DNA of 64,000 bases, from positions 1 through 64,000 of the forward strand of contig JAJYDC010000001.1 of the NCBI GenBank assembly GCA_021777835.1, in the 5' to 3' direction. This stretch comes from Bacteroidota bacterium (GTDB lineage: Bacteria > Bacteroidota > Ignavibacteria > Ignavibacteriales > Ignavibacteriaceae). The notes beneath the pieces are model-generated. The model did not search any database. It saw only the letters and a list, made by a program, of their open reading frames with translations, and was not told the origin of the DNA. The stretch's first letter is position 1. Each line of letters opens with the position of its first letter. Shown piece after piece: positions 62,487 through 64,000 of the stretch. A program made the translations under genes and the position numbers.

Positions 62487-64000
62487 ATGTTAAAAAATAA
62501 TATACGCATCGCAATTAGAAACTTGAGGAAGTATAAAGCTTTTTCATTCATAAATATTATCGGACTTGCAGTCGGAGTGGCATGTGTTGTGCTCATTCTG
62601 CTTTATGTGCTTGATGATTTGAGCTATGAGAATTTTAACCGCAACGCAGGTCGAATCTATAGAGTATATTCTAGTGCAAGAATTGAAGGAGGGGAAATGA
62701 AAATGGCAGTTACTCCTCCTCCTCTTGGTGCTACTCTTGTGCGGGAGTTTCCTGAAGTTAAACAATACACTAGAGTTATGCCGACTGCCAATATGCTTAT
62801 CCGATATAAAAACAATGTTTTCAACGAAACTAGATTTTTCTGGGCTGATTCAACATTGTTTGATGTTTTTACTATGTCATTTATCAAAGGAAATCCCCGT
62901 ACTGCTTTAAATGAGCCCCATACAGTCATACTTACTGAATCACTGGCTAAAAAATATTTCGGTAATGAAGATCCGATTGATCAAGTTATGAACTTTGAGG
63001 ACGGTACTCCGTATACGGTTAAGGGTGTAATTAAAGACTGTCCTGTAAACTCTCATTTCCATTACGATATGTTTGCATCAATGGCGAGTATTGATGTAAG
63101 CAAAGCTAACTTTTGGCTTAATGATATTTTTTATACTTATATAGTTCTTAAAAAGGGAGCTTCACCAACCGTGCTGGAGGCCAAATTTCCTGAATTAATT
63201 AAAAAATATGCTGGACCTCAATTGTATCAGGCTTTGGGCATTACTATGGATGATTGGAGGAAAAAAGGTTACGCGTACGGAATGCATCTGCAGTCTTTAA
63301 ATTCCATCCACCTGTACTCTCATCTTGAAAACGAGATGGAGCCAAACAGTGATATTAAATACGTATATATTTTCTCGGTGATTGCAATATTTATTTTATT
63401 GATTGCGTGCATAAATTTTATGAACCTTGCAACAGCACGCTCAGTAATGCGCTCAAAGGAAGTAGGCGTGAGGAAAGTCCTTGGCTCAAATAGAGCGCAG
63501 CTTATTATACAGTTTCTTCTTGAATCAATTATGCTCACGTTTTTTTCTATTATGCTAGCTATAGTGTTGGTAGAAATTTGTCTGCCTTATTTTAGTGATT
63601 TGTCAGGAAAGCAATTGCATTCCGCATACTTCAATAATCTATTTACGATACCTTCATTAATTCTTACAGTATTAATTGTAGGAATAATTGCAGGTAGCTA
63701 CCCTGCATTTTTCCTTTCATCGTTTCGGCCCGTTAAAGTATTAAAAGGAAAAGCTATAGCTGAAAAAGGAAGTTGGTTTAGAAGCGGTTTAGTCGTTTTT
63801 CAATTCTCAATTTCGATTATTCTTTTCATCGGAACATTTATTATAGACAATCAATTGAATTATATCCAGAAAGCAAAATTGGGGTTTAACAAAGAACAAG
63901 TTCTAGTTGTAAAGAGAGCATGGGCTCTTGAGAATCATGCACAAACATTTAAGGAAGCACTGCTCAAGAATCACAATATAATAAATGCTTCCTGCACAAA
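62487..64000 (+). CDS. FtsX/MacB-like ABC transporter permease (partial, runs past the window)
   Basis: The gene starts at ATG 62487 and stays open to the end of the window (504 codons seen). It has a first membrane helix (about 20-42, INIIGLAVGVACVVLILLYV), a MacB periplasmic core domain (about 45-275), then helices with FMNLATARSVMRSKEVGVRK, the usual cytoplasmic segment of the family. A second half begins near residue 420. Full-length relatives are about 780-800 residues. With the adaptor and ATPase it completes a MacAB-like exporter. Confidence 0.92.
   Translation, partial: MLKNNIRIAIRNLRKYKAFSFINIIGLAVGVACVVLILLYVLDDLSYENFNRNAGRIYRVYSSARIEGGEMKMAVTPPPLGATLVREFPEVKQYTRVMPTANMLIRYKNNVFNETRFFWADSTLFDVFTMSFIKGNPRTALNEPHTVILTESLAKKYFGNEDPIDQVMNFEDGTPYTVKGVIKDCPVNSHFHYDMFASMASIDVSKANFWLNDIFYTYIVLKKGASPTVLEAKFPELIKKYAGPQLYQALGITMDDWRKKGYAYGMHLQSLNSIHLYSHLENEMEPNSDIKYVYIFSVIAIFILLIACINFMNLATARSVMRSKEVGVRKVLGSNRAQLIIQFLLESIMLTFFSIMLAIVLVEICLPYFSDLSGKQLHSAYFNNLFTIPSLILTVLIVGIIAGSYPAFFLSSFRPVKVLKGKAIAEKGSWFRSGLVVFQFSISIILFIGTFIIDNQLNYIQKAKLGFNKEQVLVVKRAWALENHAQTFKEALLKNHNIINASCT

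Overview
The window is a low-GC, gene-dense bacterial chromosome segment. Its gene set points to the Bacteroidota/Ignavibacteriota side of the FCB group. The pointers are a gingipain-type C25 peptidase with a type IX secretion (T9SS) C-terminal sorting domain, an HU-like/SPOR fusion protein, FadL-type porins, a GAFTDA-type NtrC regulator, and CapD/sugar-transferase surface polysaccharide genes. This placement is inference from gene content; no rRNA is present. There are two tRNA genes (Arg-ACG, Gln-CTG). I saw no CRISPR array, insertion sequence, integrase or phage module.

Layout. 0-6.1 kb: a lysine/diaminopimelate operon (dapA-dapB-dapH-two tandem aspartokinases-N-acetyl-DAP deacetylase) for the acetylated branch; the last gene appears to start at a non-canonical ATT codon. 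6.1-9.3 kb: rqcH and a POT peptide transporter on the minus strand. 9.6-16.9 kb: glycerate kinase, an SDR, then yqeY-cvpA-mutS2 with overlapping ends, and a biotin carboxylase/biotin carrier pair. 17-21.9 kb: FadL porin plus GDSL lipoprotein, a SPOR lipoprotein, and a minus-strand BASS transporter with an outer membrane barrel. 22.2-29.5 kb: an envelope cluster (TPR protein, outer membrane barrel, HU-TM-SPOR protein, TonB-like protein). 29.5-31.6 kb: a four-gene minus operon of small membrane proteins and a secreted NHL propeller. 31.6-32.9 kb: a long gene-poor gap with tRNA-Gln. 32.9-39.4 kb: hybrid histidine kinase with a periplasmic OB-fold-like region, a DrrAB-type ABC exporter, a DUF2156 protein and a GIY-YIG protein. 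39.6-44.3 kb: surface polysaccharide genes, including a WbpM/CapD-type dehydratase whose membrane part appears reduced to a separate small protein. 44.5-50.2 kb: giant C25 peptidase. 50.3-57.1 kb: glmS, a cDPG-synthetase-like GTPase, ornithine carbamoyltransferase, pentapeptide protein and thiolase. 57.2-64 kb: an NtrY/NtrC-like two-component pair divergent from an HlyD-ABC-FtsX export operon.

The most coherent regulatory story is at 57.2-64 kb. A good sigma-54 promoter (GG-N10-GC) lies 33 bp before the adaptor gene, and a 34-bp imperfect palindrome about 115 bp further upstream has the geometry of an NtrC-type enhancer. The adjacent sigma-54 activator and its kinase therefore probably control the MacAB-like exporter. 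Other observations worth following are the ATT start, four helically phased 11-bp repeats in the 660-bp leader of the thiolase gene, three W-[DN]-F-G motifs in the linker of the HU/SPOR protein, the split WbpM-like pair, and orphan hairpins in the 31.6-32.5 kb gap that could mark an unannotated small RNA.
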